NCBI RefSeq assembly: GCF_014203755.1
Contig: NZ_JACHJS010000001.1
Span: 2,108,001-2,172,000, forward strand
DNA from: Saccharothrix violaceirubra
Lineage (GTDB): Bacteria > Actinomycetota > Actinomycetes > Mycobacteriales > Pseudonocardiaceae
Length of the DNA: 64,000 bases
Direction: 5' to 3'
Shown: piece by piece, positions 29,126 to 37,508 of the stretch
Numbering within the stretch: position 1 is the stretch's first letter
How the letters are laid out: the number at the start of each line of letters is the position of its first letter
Made by a program: the position numbers and the translations under genes
Notes under the pieces: model-generated
The model's input: the letters and a program-made list of their open reading frames with translations, nothing else
Databases searched by the model: none
Told to the model about the DNA's origin: nothing

Positions 29126-30150
29126 AGACTCTGCGCGCGGCGACGCTGTCCGTCCGGGTGCACGAGCGCACGGCGTTCGTGGCCACCGCGTTGGCGTTGC
29201 TGGTCGTCGGGGTCGGACTTCTCACGTTGGTCACCGGGGACTTCCCGCTGACCGTCGGCGAGGTCGTCGACACGTTCCTGGGGCGGGGTGACGGGGCGTC
29301 GGAGTTCGTCGTCTTCACGTTGCGCCTGCCGCGGTTGGTCACGGGGTTGTTGGTGGGCGCGGCTTTGGCGCTCAGCGGCGCGGTGTTGCAGAGCCTGTCC
29401 CGCAACCCGTTGGCCGGGCCGGACATCATCGGGTTCACGCAGGGCTCGGCCACCGGTGCGATCGCGGTGATCGTGCTCGCGCAGGGTGGCATGACGGCGG
29501 TGGCCGCGGGGTCGGCGGTGACCGGTGTGCTGACGTCGATCGTCGTGTACCTGTTGGCGCTCAAGCGGGGCGTGCACGGATTTCGGCTCGTGCTCATCGG
29601 CATCGGCGTCAACGCGATGATGCTCGCGGTCAACTCCTACCTGATCACCCGGGCCACGCTGGAGAGTGCGCTTGCCGCGCAGTCCTGGCTGGTCGGCGGG
29701 TTGAACAACCGGGGCTGGGACCACGCGGCGACGGTGGCGGTCGTGTTGGTGGTCCTGGTTCCTCTCGCGTTGGTGCTGCAACGGCGTCTCGCTTTGCTGG
29801 AGATGGGTGACACGACCGCGATCGGGCTCGGTGTGGACGCCGGGCGGACGCGGTTGGCGTTGCTCGCGATCAGCGTGGGACTGGCCGCCGTGGCGACCGC
29901 CGCCGCCGGGCCGATCGCGTTCGTCGCGCTGGCCGCGCCGCAGGTGGCCCGGCGGCTCACCGCGTGCCCCGGTCCGGGGCTGGCGTCCTCGGCGTTGACC
30001 GGCGCGCTGCTGCTGGCGGCCGGGGATTTCGCGGTGCAACGGCTCTTCCCGACGGCCCAGCTCCCGGTCGGCATCGCCACCGGCGCGGTCGGCGGTCTGT
30101 ACCTGGTGTGGCTGCTCGCGGGCGAGTGGCGGAAGGGGAGTGGGCGATGA
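29122..30150 (+). CDS. Iron-siderophore ABC permease (FecCD family), second subunit
   Basis: 342 residues. Same fold as the preceding gene: LRLPRLVTGLLVGAALALSGAVLQSLSRNPLAGPDIIGFTQG, LLEMGDTTAIGLGVDAGRTR, and AAGPIAFVALAAPQVARRL. GTG 29122 overlaps the upstream stop by 4 bp and the downstream ATPase gene starts in the same way, so the three import genes are translationally coupled. Confidence 0.93.
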   Translation: MKTLRAATLSVRVHERTAFVATALALLVVGVGLLTLVTGDFPLTVGEVVDTFLGRGDGASEFVVFTLRLPRLVTGLLVGAALALSGAVLQSLSRNPLAGPDIIGFTQGSATGAIAVIVLAQGGMTAVAAGSAVTGVLTSIVVYLLALKRGVHGFRLVLIGIGVNAMMLAVNSYLITRATLESALAAQSWLVGGLNNRGWDHAATVAVVLVVLVPLALVLQRRLALLEMGDTTAIGLGVDAGRTRLALLAISVGLAAVATAAAGPIAFVALAAPQVARRLTACPGPGLASSALTGALLLAAGDFAVQRLFPTAQLPVGIATGAVGGLYLVWLLAGEWRKGSGR

Positions 30151-30947
30151 CCCGGCTGGTCGGCACGGAACTGACCCTGGCCTACGACGAGCGGATCGTC
30201 GTGGAGGGCCTCGACGTGGAGATCCCGGACGGTTCCTTCACCGTCATCGTCGGGCCCAACGCGTGCGGCAAGTCCACCGTGCTCAAGGCGTTGGCGCGGA
30301 TGCTCAAGCCCCAGGGCGGCACGGTCCTGCTCGACGGGGCGGCGATCTCGTCCTACAAGTCGAAGGAAGTGGCCCGGCGGTTGGGGTTGTTGCCGCAGTC
30401 CTCGATCGCGCCCGGGGGGATCACGGTCGGCGAGCTGGTCGCCCGGGGGCGGTACCCGCATCAGAAGTTGTTGCGGCAGTGGTCGACCGAGGACGAGGTG
30501 GTGACCGGCGAGGCCATGCGGTCGACCGGGGTGCACGACCTGGCGGACCGGTTGGTGGACGAGCTGTCCGGTGGTCAGCGGCAGCGGGTGTGGCTGGCGA
30601 TGGTGTTGGCGCAGCAGACCTCGATTTTGCTGCTGGACGAGCCGACCACGTTCCTGGACATCGCGCACCAGGTCGAGGTGCTTGATCTGTGTGCCGACCT
30701 GCACGACACGGGGCGGCATACGTTGGTGGCCGTGTTGCACGACCTCAACCAGGCGTGCCGGTACGCCACCCACCTGATCGCGATGAAGCCGGGCGAAGGC
30801 GTTGTGGCCCAGGGGAACCCGGCGGACATCGTGACGGCGGAGTTGGTGGCGGACGTGTTCGGGTTGCCCTGCCGGGTGATCACCGATCCGGAGACGGAGA
30901 CGCCTCTGGTGGTGCCGTTGCGGCGACAGCGGGCACTCGTGGGTTGA
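30147..30947 (+). CDS. Iron-siderophore ABC transporter ATPase (FecE/FepC-like)
   Basis: 266 residues. Complete nucleotide-binding domain: Walker A GPNACGKSTVLKAL, Q-loop LLPQSSIAPGG, signature DELSGGQRQRVWLAMVLAQ, Walker B ILLLDEPTTFLDIAHQ, H-loop VLHDLNQACRYATH. ATG 30147 is preceded by ggaagggg. It ends the import operon. A copy of the 22-nt repeat begins 53 bp after its stop. Confidence 0.95.
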   Translation: MTRLVGTELTLAYDERIVVEGLDVEIPDGSFTVIVGPNACGKSTVLKALARMLKPQGGTVLLDGAAISSYKSKEVARRLGLLPQSSIAPGGITVGELVARGRYPHQKLLRQWSTEDEVVTGEAMRSTGVHDLADRLVDELSGGQRQRVWLAMVLAQQTSILLLDEPTTFLDIAHQVEVLDLCADLHDTGRHTLVAVLHDLNQACRYATHLIAMKPGEGVVAQGNPADIVTAELVADVFGLPCRVITDPETETPLVVPLRRQRALVG

Positions 30948-31000
30948 GTTCCTGGCTTTACGAGCTTTTTCCAGCGGCCGGTGGCTTTGTGTTCGTGAAC

Positions 31001-31044
31001 GCGTGAGTTATGCGTTCGGACACCGTGAAATGTGCACTTGGATG
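31001..31044 (+). repeat. 22-nt intergenic repeat, two units
   Basis: Unit 1 begins gcgtgagttatgcgttcgg (31001) and unit 2 ccgtgaaatgtgcacttgg (31023). Both fit the family consensus cgcgagTNNtgcgTTCGG followed by acac. They lie in the gap between the siderophore ATPase and the HelD gene. See the finding on this family. Confidence 0.75.
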
Positions 31045-31071
31045 GTGTGCGGGCTTCGTGGTACAAACAAA

Positions 31072-31108
31072 GGTTGTGCACAGGAATTGTGCGTAAAGGT
31101 GTACAACC
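31072..31108. promoter_or_regulatory. Imperfect inverted repeat upstream of the HelD-like gene
   Basis: GGTTGTGCAC (31072) and GTGTACAACC (31099) are inverted copies with 9 of 10 matches and a 17-bp spacer, in an unusually AT-rich patch ending 22 bp before the start codon. It could be an operator overlapping the promoter. It does not resemble the rifamycin-associated element described upstream of some helR genes. Confidence 0.45.
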
Positions 31109-31130
31109 AATTGTATCACAGGGGGCAAGG

Positions 31131-33140
31131 GTGTCCGACGGTGAATTGGGGTACGAGCGGGCGAAGATCGCTGGAATGTACGAGCGTCTTGATCGTGAGC
31201 GGGAAGAGGTCGAGGGTGGGCTTGCTGCCGTTCTGCGTGACGCTGTGGGTGAGCGGTGGCCGCGTGAAGTGGCCGTCCGGGAGTTGACGGCGCGTCGTGA
31301 CCGGCTCAAGGCTGCTGACCACGGGCTGTGCTTCGGGCGCATCGATCATCTCGACGGTGGTCGCACCTACATCGGGCGGGTGGGGTTGTTCGACGAGCGG
31401 TACGAGCCCCTGCTCGTCGACTGGCGGGCGCCGGTCGCGCGGCCGTTCTACACGGCGACCGGTGTGCGGAGAGAGGGGATTTCGCGGCGGCGGCACTTCC
31501 GGACGCGCGGGCGGGTGGTGGAAGGGTTCCACGACGACGAACTCGCCGGGGACGACACGGCTCTTCTTTCCGCTTTGGCGGCGCCTCGGTCGGCGACGAT
31601 GCGGGACATCGTCGCCACCATCCGGGCCGAGCAGGACGAGGTCATCCGGCTCGACCACCGGGGTGTGCTGGTCGTCGAGGGTGGTCCCGGTACCGGGAAG
31701 ACGGCCGTCGCCCTGCACCGGGTCGCGTACCTGCTCTACACGCGTCGCGAGCGGTTGTCGCGTCACGGGGTGTTGGTCGTCGGGCCCAACGTGCGGTTCC
31801 TGCGGCACATCGGTGACGTGCTGCCCTCGCTCGGTGAGACCGATGTCGTGTTCGCTACGCCGGGGGAGTTGTTCCCGGGGGTGCGGACGACTCTTGAGGA
31901 CGTGCCCGAGGTGCGGGGGTTGAAAGGGGGTCTGGCCGCTGTCGACGTGATCTCCGAGGCGATCCGTGACCGCCGTGAACTGCCGGACGAGCCCATTCCG
32001 ATTCCCTTGTCGGACGTGGTCGTGGAGTTGTCCGCCGATCTTGTCGAGGTCGCGTGGGCCCGTGTCGGCGAGGTCGAGCACAACGCGGGCCGTGAGTTGT
32101 TCCACGCGGGGTTGGTCGACGTCCTCGTCCCGCTCGCGGTGGCGGCGATCGGCGAGGACTGGCCGGAGTTGGCCGACGACGTGCGTCGGGAGTTGCGCGG
32201 TTCCGTCGAGTTGGGGGCCGCTGTGGACGCGCTGTGGCCCTTGCTCACCCCGCAGGAGTTGTTGGCGGACCTCTACGAGGGACGTTGTGTCGCGCTCGGC
32301 TATCCGGAGCTGTACCGGGCGGACGGGTGGGCCTGGACGGTGTCCGACGTGCCGTTGTTGGACGAGGCCGCCGAACAGCTCGGTGACGACGGGAGCGCCG
32401 GGCGTGCGGCGGCCCGGGAGCGGGCGCGTCGGGTCGAGTACGCGCGCGGTGTGCTGGAGGTCCTGGACACCGATCCCGCGTTGCGGCGGGACACCTTGCG
32501 CGCGGTCGACCTGGTGGACGCCGAGTGGCTGGCCGACCGGCACGAGGCGCCCGACCACCGGGTCCTGGCCGAGCGTGCCGCCGCCGACCGGGAGTGGACC
32601 TACGGCCACGTGGTGGTCGACGAGGCCCAGGAACTCTCCGAGATGGACTGGCGGGTGCTCATGCGCCGTTGCCCGAACCGGTCGATGACGGTGGTCGGGG
32701 ACCTGCACCAGCGTGAAGCCGAGGCGGGTGCCCGGGACTGGGGTGCCCGGTTCGCGCCGTACGTCGACGACCGGTGGGTGCACCGCACGTTGACCGTCAA
32801 CTACCGGTCGACGGCCGAGGTCATGGAGCGGGCCGGTGCGGCGTTGGCCGAGATCGACCCGCTTGCCGTTCCGCCACGTTCGGTGCGGCATGGTGCCGTG
32901 CCGTGGGAGGTGACGACCGCGGACCCGGACGCGGTGATCGCCGCCGCCCGGCCCGACAGCGGTACGTTCGCGGTGATCTCGGTGGACGGGCCGCTCACGC
33001 CCCGCGCGGCCAAGGGACTGGAGTTCGACACGGTCGTCGTCGTGGATCCGGGGCGCATGACGGCCGTCGAGCGGTATGTGGCGCTGACCCGTGCCACCCG
33101 GCAATTGGGAATCGTGCACACCGCGCCGGCGCTTGCCTAG
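31131..33140 (+). CDS. HelD/HelR-like RNA polymerase-recycling ATPase (UvrD superfamily)
   Basis: 669 residues. The N-terminal arm YERAKIAGMYERLDRERE is typical of HelD. Residues ~100-150 (FGRIDHLDGGRTYIGRVGL, LLVDWRAPVARPFYTAT) are the HelD-specific segment. The split superfamily-1 motor has Walker A VVEGGPGTGKTAVALHRVAYLL, motif II VVVDEAQELSEMDW, LTVNYRSTAEVM, and the C-terminal motifs AKGLEFDTVVVVDP and VALTRATRQLG. HelD proteins dislodge stalled RNA polymerase; some actinobacterial HelR versions also protect it from rifamycins. GTG 31131 was chosen because the HelD arm begins right after it; the frame upstream is repeat-derived and AT-rich. UvrD helicase activity is unlikely. Confidence 0.9.
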   Translation: MSDGELGYERAKIAGMYERLDREREEVEGGLAAVLRDAVGERWPREVAVRELTARRDRLKAADHGLCFGRIDHLDGGRTYIGRVGLFDERYEPLLVDWRAPVARPFYTATGVRREGISRRRHFRTRGRVVEGFHDDELAGDDTALLSALAAPRSATMRDIVATIRAEQDEVIRLDHRGVLVVEGGPGTGKTAVALHRVAYLLYTRRERLSRHGVLVVGPNVRFLRHIGDVLPSLGETDVVFATPGELFPGVRTTLEDVPEVRGLKGGLAAVDVISEAIRDRRELPDEPIPIPLSDVVVELSADLVEVAWARVGEVEHNAGRELFHAGLVDVLVPLAVAAIGEDWPELADDVRRELRGSVELGAAVDALWPLLTPQELLADLYEGRCVALGYPELYRADGWAWTVSDVPLLDEAAEQLGDDGSAGRAAARERARRVEYARGVLEVLDTDPALRRDTLRAVDLVDAEWLADRHEAPDHRVLAERAAADREWTYGHVVVDEAQELSEMDWRVLMRRCPNRSMTVVGDLHQREAEAGARDWGARFAPYVDDRWVHRTLTVNYRSTAEVMERAGAALAEIDPLAVPPRSVRHGAVPWEVTTADPDAVIAAARPDSGTFAVISVDGPLTPRAAKGLEFDTVVVVDPGRMTAVERYVALTRATRQLGIVHTAPALA

Positions 33141-33180
33141 GGTGGACCGTGGATCCCGATCAAGAGTCTGGAGAACGCCC

Positions 33181-33450
33181 GTGAGCACGTCCGTGTCCGA
33201 CAACCCGGACCAGTCCCGCTACGAGATCACCGACGGCGGCGACCTCGTCGGCTTCGTCGACTACACCCGCGACGGCGACGAGGTGGTCCTCACACACACC
33301 GAGGTCCACGTCGAGGGCAAGGGTTTCGGTGGCACGTTGATCCGGCACGCGGTGCTCGACCTGCGTGGCCAGGGGGCGACCGTCGTGCCGGAGTGCCCGT
33401 TCGTCAAGTCGTACCTGGACAAGAACCCGGACCTCACCGGGGCAGCTTGA
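33181..33450 (+). CDS. Small GNAT-like protein (YjdJ/Gcn5-related, COG2388 type)
   Basis: 89 residues. The sequence [22 protein letters not shown], then [25 protein letters not shown], then [16 protein letters not shown], is the short single-domain acetyltransferase pattern in which the acetyl-CoA loop is GKGFGGTL and the end has C-P-F-V-xxY. Substrate unknown. GTG 33181 has GGAGAA 7 nt upstream. Its 3' end overlaps the convergent response regulator by 17 bp. Confidence 0.88.
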   Translation: MSTSVSDNPDQSRYEITDGGDLVGFVDYTRDGDEVVLTHTEVHVEGKGFGGTLIRHAVLDLRGQGATVVPECPFVKSYLDKNPDLTGAA

Positions 33451-33871
33451 CCACCGTGACGAAGAAGTCGTCGATCTGCCGGACGACCTCGATGAACCGG
33501 TCGAAGTCCACCGGCTTGGTCACGTAGGCGTTCGCGTGCAGGTTGTAGCTGCGCAGGATGTCCTCCTCGGCCTCGGACGTGGTCAGCACGACCACCGGGA
33601 TCGAGCGCAGCGACGCGTCCGCCTTGACCTCGGCGAGCACCTCGCGGCCGTCCATCTTCGGCAGGTTGAGGTCGAGCAGGATCAGACCCGGGCGGGGGGC
33701 GTCGGCGTACCGGCCCTCCCGCCGCAGGAACTCCAGCGCCTCGACGCCGTCGCGCACCACGTGCAGCAGGTTGCGGATCTTGTGGTGCTCGAACGCCTCC
33801 TGCGTCATGAGGGCGTCGCCCGGGTCGTCCTCGACGAGCAGGACGTCGATCACGCTCAACGGGTCACTCAT
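33434..33871 (-). CDS. CheY-like single-domain response regulator
   Basis: 145 residues, a receiver domain only. Acid pocket VEDDPGDA, phospho-acceptor in [12 protein letters not shown], switch Thr in [11 protein letters not shown] and Lys in [13 protein letters not shown]. The insert-bearing form with [21 protein letters not shown] is the Rcp1-type receiver usually paired with CHASE/phytochrome-like kinases. Its ATG lies inside the last codons of the kinase gene (8-bp overlap), so the kinase encoded upstream is its probable donor. Confidence 0.93.
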   Translation of the reverse strand: MSDPLSVIDVLLVEDDPGDALMTQEAFEHHKIRNLLHVVRDGVEALEFLRREGRYADAPRPGLILLDLNLPKMDGREVLAEVKADASLRSIPVVVLTTSEAEEDILRSYNLHANAYVTKPVDFDRFIEVVRQIDDFFVTVVKLPR

Positions 33872-35360
33872 CCTGGACGTCCTCCACGACTGGCAAGGTG
33901 AACTCGAAGGTGGTGCCGGCTTCCCGGTCGGATGCCAACCAGATGGTGCCACCGTGGTACTCGACGATCTTGCGGCACATCGCGAGGCCGATGCCCGTGC
34001 CCGGGTAGTCGTCCTTGTGGTGCAGCCGCTGGAAGATCACGAAAACGCGCTCAGCGTACTCGGGCTCGATCCCGATCCCGTTGTCGGAGACCGTGAACGT
34101 CCAGAACTCACCCGTTCGCTGCGCGGACACCCTGACCAGCGGCGGCTCGGTGCCGTGGAATTTCAGCGCGTTGCCGATCAGGTTGCCGAACACGCCGCCG
34201 AGCAGCGAACCCTCGCCGCGCACCGACGGCAGCTCGCCCACCTCGACGACGGCACCCAGCCGCTCGATCGTCTCGGACTGGTTGTCGAGCACCTGCCGGA
34301 CCAGTTCGGCGCAGTCGACCACGGTCTGCTCGCGGGTGATCCGGCCGACGCGGGAGAACGCGAGCAGGTCGTTGATCAGGACCTGCATGCGCTTGGCGCC
34401 GTCGACCGCGAACCGCAGGTACTGCTCGCCGCGCTCGTCGAGCTGACCCGAGTAGCGGCGTTCCAGCAGCTGGCAGAAGCTCGCCACCTTGCGCAGCGGC
34501 TCCTGGAGGTCGTGCGAGGCCACGTAGGCGAACTGCTCCAGTTCGGCGTTGGACCGCCGCAGCTCCTCGACGTCGCGCAGGATGCGGGTGCGCATCGTGT
34601 CGACGTCCTGGCCGAGCATGACGGTCTCGCGCGGTCCGTTCACGTCGACCTCGTGCGTGAAGTCGCCCGCCGACACTCTCCTGACCTGCGCGGCCAGGCC
34701 GGTCAGCGGGGCGATCAGGATCCGGTACAGCACGATCGCCACGCCCGCGATGATCACGACCAGCAGCGCGCCGAGCCCGATCGACAGGTACAGCACCTGG
34801 TCGGCGACCTCGTCGAGCCGGTCGCGGGACGCGTCGAACGCGGTGTTCAGGTCGCCCCGCAGCGCCGAGAGCGCGTTGCGGACCCGGTCGAACAACGCCT
34901 TGCCGCGCTCGGTGTCGTTGGCGACCAGTTGCGGCGACCCGGCGGCGTGCACCTGCACGATCAGCGGTTCCGCGAACTCCAGCCGCCACGCCGACGACAG
35001 CGCCGCGATGTCGTCCAGCCGCAGCGCCAGGTCCGGGCGCGCGGTCCGGATCGCGGCGCGGGCCGCGTCCTCGATCTGCTTCTCGGCGTCCTGGCCGTTC
35101 GAGTACGGGGTGAGGAAGTCCGGGTTGGCGGTCAGCGCGAACCCGCGCACGCCGGTCTCCTGGTCGACCAGCGTGCCTTCCAGTTCGATGACGAGCCGGC
35201 GGGTCGGCCCGATCTCGTCGAGCACCTCCACCCGGGCCTCGGTCAGGTCGGCCAGCGCCACCGCGATCGCGGTGATCGCGCTCGCGCTCACGATGATCAG
35301 GATCGTGACGGCGGCGATCAGCAGGCGGCTCGCGGGCCACCTCGTCCGGTAGTCCGTCAT
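33864..35360 (-). CDS. CHASE3-HAMP sensor histidine kinase
   Basis: 498 residues. Helix ~12-35, extracytoplasmic CHASE3-type domain ~40-180 ([24 protein letters not shown]), second helix ~190-215, HAMP ~220-270 ([12 protein letters not shown]), HisKA with phospho-acceptor His in [19 protein letters not shown], and ATPase boxes [26 protein letters not shown] and [18 protein letters not shown]. The signal is unknown. It is the second gene of a three-gene operon (receiver-PP2C, kinase, receiver) linked by 4- and 8-bp overlaps. Confidence 0.94.
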   Translation of the reverse strand: MTDYRTRWPASRLLIAAVTILIIVSASAITAIAVALADLTEARVEVLDEIGPTRRLVIELEGTLVDQETGVRGFALTANPDFLTPYSNGQDAEKQIEDAARAAIRTARPDLALRLDDIAALSSAWRLEFAEPLIVQVHAAGSPQLVANDTERGKALFDRVRNALSALRGDLNTAFDASRDRLDEVADQVLYLSIGLGALLVVIIAGVAIVLYRILIAPLTGLAAQVRRVSAGDFTHEVDVNGPRETVMLGQDVDTMRTRILRDVEELRRSNAELEQFAYVASHDLQEPLRKVASFCQLLERRYSGQLDERGEQYLRFAVDGAKRMQVLINDLLAFSRVGRITREQTVVDCAELVRQVLDNQSETIERLGAVVEVGELPSVRGEGSLLGGVFGNLIGNALKFHGTEPPLVRVSAQRTGEFWTFTVSDNGIGIEPEYAERVFVIFQRLHHKDDYPGTGIGLAMCRKIVEYHGGTIWLASDREAGTTFEFTLPVVEDVQDE

Positions 35361-36544
35361 GCGCCCCGGTCCGAGATCAGCAGCACGGCCATGTCGTCGT
35401 CCAACTCCCCGCCGTTGAGCCGTTCCACCCGGTCGATCAACTCGTCCATGAGCGCCTCGGGGTCCCAGTCCGACCCGTGCCGGGTGATGTCGTGGATCAG
35501 GTCGATCAGCCGTTCCGAACCCAGCCGCTCGACGTCGCCGATCACCCGGCCCTCCACCAGACCGTCGGTGTAGAGCAGCAGGCTCCACCCCGGCGGCAGC
35601 GGCACGTCGAGCCCGTCCCACGAGCTGTCCGGCAGCACGCCCAGCGGCAGCCCCGCCCGGTCGCGCGGCAGTTCCACGACCCGGCCGCCGACGATCAGCA
35701 TCGGCTCGGGGTGCCCGGCCAGGTAGACCCGCGCCCAGCGGCGGTCCGGCGACACGGTGAGCATGCACGCCGTGGTGAACAGGCCCGGCTGGTGGCGTTC
35801 GTGCTCCAGGATCTCGTGCAGCGTGCGCAGCACCCGCGACGGCTCCTGCCCGGCCAGCACCAGCGCCCGCCACGCGATGCGCAGGAACACGCCGATCGCG
35901 GCCTCGTCCGGGCCGTGCCCGCAGACGTCGCCGATGAGCACGTGGAGCGTCCCGTCGTCGGTGCGCACCACGTCGTAGAAGTCACCGCCGAGCAGCATCC
36001 GGCTGCCGCCGGGCCGGTAGCGGTGTGCCCAGCCCAGGTCGTCGCCGTGCATGATCGGCGACGGCAGCAGGCCGCGTTCGAGCCGGGTCTTCTCGGCGGC
36101 CAGGAGCTTCTCGTCGCGCAGTTGCCGCTGGGTCTCCTCGACCCGTTTGCGGCCGACCGCGTACCGGATGCCGCGCAGCAGGCCGCGACCGTCGACCTGG
36201 CCCTTGACCAGGTAGTCCTCGGCGCCGGCGGTGACCGCGAGGATGCCCTGCCCTTCGTCGTGCATGCCGGTCAGCACGATGATCGCCGCGGGCGCGGCCC
36301 GGTCCAGCAGCCGGGTCAGGCCGTCGAGGCCGGTGGTGTCGGGCAGGCCCAGGTCGAGCAGCACGCAGTCGACCCGGCCCACCATCCGGGCCGCCTCGCG
36401 CAGCGTGCGCGCGCGTAGCAGGTCGACGTCCGCGCCGACCTCGTCCAGGAGCGCCTCGACCAGCACGGCGTCGCCCTCGTCGTCCTCGACGAGGAGTACG
36501 GTGATGCGGTCCGCCGAGGACCGCGATCCGGAGAGCCCTGCCAC
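35357..36544 (-). CDS. Receiver-linked PP2C phosphatase (RsbU/RssB-like)
   Basis: 395 residues. N-terminal receiver ~15-130 (VLLVEDDEGDA, CVLLDLGLPDTTG, TGMHDEG, EDYLVKGQ), a short coiled linker (RKRVEETQRQLRDEKLLAAEK), then a SpoIIE-type PP2C domain with LLGGDFYDVVRTDDG, IGDVCGHGPDEAAIG, LLLYTDGLVEG and ELDDDMAVLLIS. Phosphorylation of the receiver probably controls the phosphatase, and the CHASE3 kinase downstream is the likely input. The start is uncertain; GTG 36544 was chosen as the closest start before the receiver. The target phosphoprotein is not in the window. Confidence 0.9.
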   Translation of the reverse strand: MAGLSGSRSSADRITVLLVEDDEGDAVLVEALLDEVGADVDLLRARTLREAARMVGRVDCVLLDLGLPDTTGLDGLTRLLDRAAPAAIIVLTGMHDEGQGILAVTAGAEDYLVKGQVDGRGLLRGIRYAVGRKRVEETQRQLRDEKLLAAEKTRLERGLLPSPIMHGDDLGWAHRYRPGGSRMLLGGDFYDVVRTDDGTLHVLIGDVCGHGPDEAAIGVFLRIAWRALVLAGQEPSRVLRTLHEILEHERHQPGLFTTACMLTVSPDRRWARVYLAGHPEPMLIVGGRVVELPRDRAGLPLGVLPDSSWDGLDVPLPPGWSLLLYTDGLVEGRVIGDVERLGSERLIDLIHDITRHGSDWDPEALMDELIDRVERLNGGELDDDMAVLLISDRGA

Positions 36545-36620
36545 GCCGGAGAACAGTAGTCGAACCCGATCAGCCCCGGTCGGTGACGGGGTGCGGCCGG
36601 CCTGCGGCGAGGATGCGCAT

Positions 36621-37337
36621 GTGAGCTTCTCCAGGATGGTGGTGTTGACCGGCCGGCTGCCCCGGCGTGGTCGTGGCTTCTGGTACTCGGTCGCGATCGA
36701 CCTGCTGTGGCCGTTCGTGGTCCTGTTCGTGCGGATGCGGATGGCCGGGCACGGGCACGTGCCCCGACGCGGGCCGGTGCTGCTGGCGTCCAACCACCTG
36801 TCGTTCGCCGATCCCGTGACGTTGACCGCGTTCACGCTCGCGTCCGGTCGGGTGCCCCGGTACCTGGCCAAGGCGAGCCTGTGGCGGGCACCGGTCGTGG
36901 GGTGGGTGATGCGGTCCGGCCGGCACATCCCGGTCGACCGCGGCACGGTGCGCGCCGGTCGCGCGGTGGACGTGGCGCGCGAGGCCCTCGACGCGGGGGA
37001 GTGCGTGATCGTCTACCCCGAGGGCACGTTCACCACCGACCCCGACGGGTGGCCGATGCGCGGCAAGAACGGCGTGGCCCGGCTGGCGCTGGCCACCCGG
37101 ACGCCGGTCGTGCCGGTGGCCCAGTGGGGCACGCGGTCGCTGCTGCCGGTGGGGAGCTTCGTGCCGCGGCCGTGGCGGAAGGTGCACGTGGTGGCCGGCG
37201 CCGAGGTCGACCTGTCGGACCTCTACGACCTCGAACACACCAGACAGGTCCTCGACCTGGCGACGGAACGGATCATGGCCGCGATCACGACCCTGCTCGT
37301 GGGCGTCCGGGAACTTCCACATCCTGGGAAGCGGTGA
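36621..37337 (+). CDS. 1-acyl-glycerol-3-phosphate acyltransferase (PlsC family)
   Basis: 238 residues. The acyltransferase boxes are clear: NHLSFADP (HX4D catalytic motif), RYLAKASLWRAPVVGWVMRSGRHIPVDRG, YPEGTFTTDPDGWPMRGKNGVARLAL and TPVVPVAQWGT. A hydrophobic stretch near residues 20-40 anchors it to the membrane. It makes phosphatidic acid or acylates a related lipid. GTG 36621 has AGGA at 8 nt. It is divergent from the phosphatase gene across a 76-bp gap. Confidence 0.92.
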   Translation: MSFSRMVVLTGRLPRRGRGFWYSVAIDLLWPFVVLFVRMRMAGHGHVPRRGPVLLASNHLSFADPVTLTAFTLASGRVPRYLAKASLWRAPVVGWVMRSGRHIPVDRGTVRAGRAVDVAREALDAGECVIVYPEGTFTTDPDGWPMRGKNGVARLALATRTPVVPVAQWGTRSLLPVGSFVPRPWRKVHVVAGAEVDLSDLYDLEHTRQVLDLATERIMAAITTLLVGVRELPHPGKR

Positions 37338-37394
37338 CGCGGCGCAGCCGTGTCGCTACGTTCGGGCTCCCTTCCCCAGGTCGGAGCGTGAGCG

Positions 37395-37508
37395 ATGGGT
37401 GCACCCGGTGGTCGCCGGATCGACGAGGACTGGCTGGCCGTGGTGGTCGGCCTCGCCCTGTTCGCGCTCGCCCTGGTGGGCGCGATCAAGCCCGGCCTGG
37501 TGCCGTGA
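37395..37508 (+). CDS. 37-residue single-pass membrane peptide upstream of the YeiH exporter
   Basis: Short ORF with ATG 37395 and GGAG about 10 nt upstream. The first 13 residues (MGAPGGRRIDEDW) are polar and the rest is one hydrophobic helix (LAVVVGLALFALALVGAIK). Its TGA shares one base with the ATG of the exporter gene (TGATG), so the two are translationally coupled. This resembles KdpF-like small subunits of transporters. Role unknown; coupling and helix are seen directly, function is inference. Confidence 0.7.
   Translation: MGAPGGRRIDEDWLAVVVGLALFALALVGAIKPGLVP

Noticed and set aside
31048..31130. Rifamycin-associated element before the HelD-like gene
   Set aside because: The known element is a GC-rich palindrome; the inverted repeat here is different and AT-rich.
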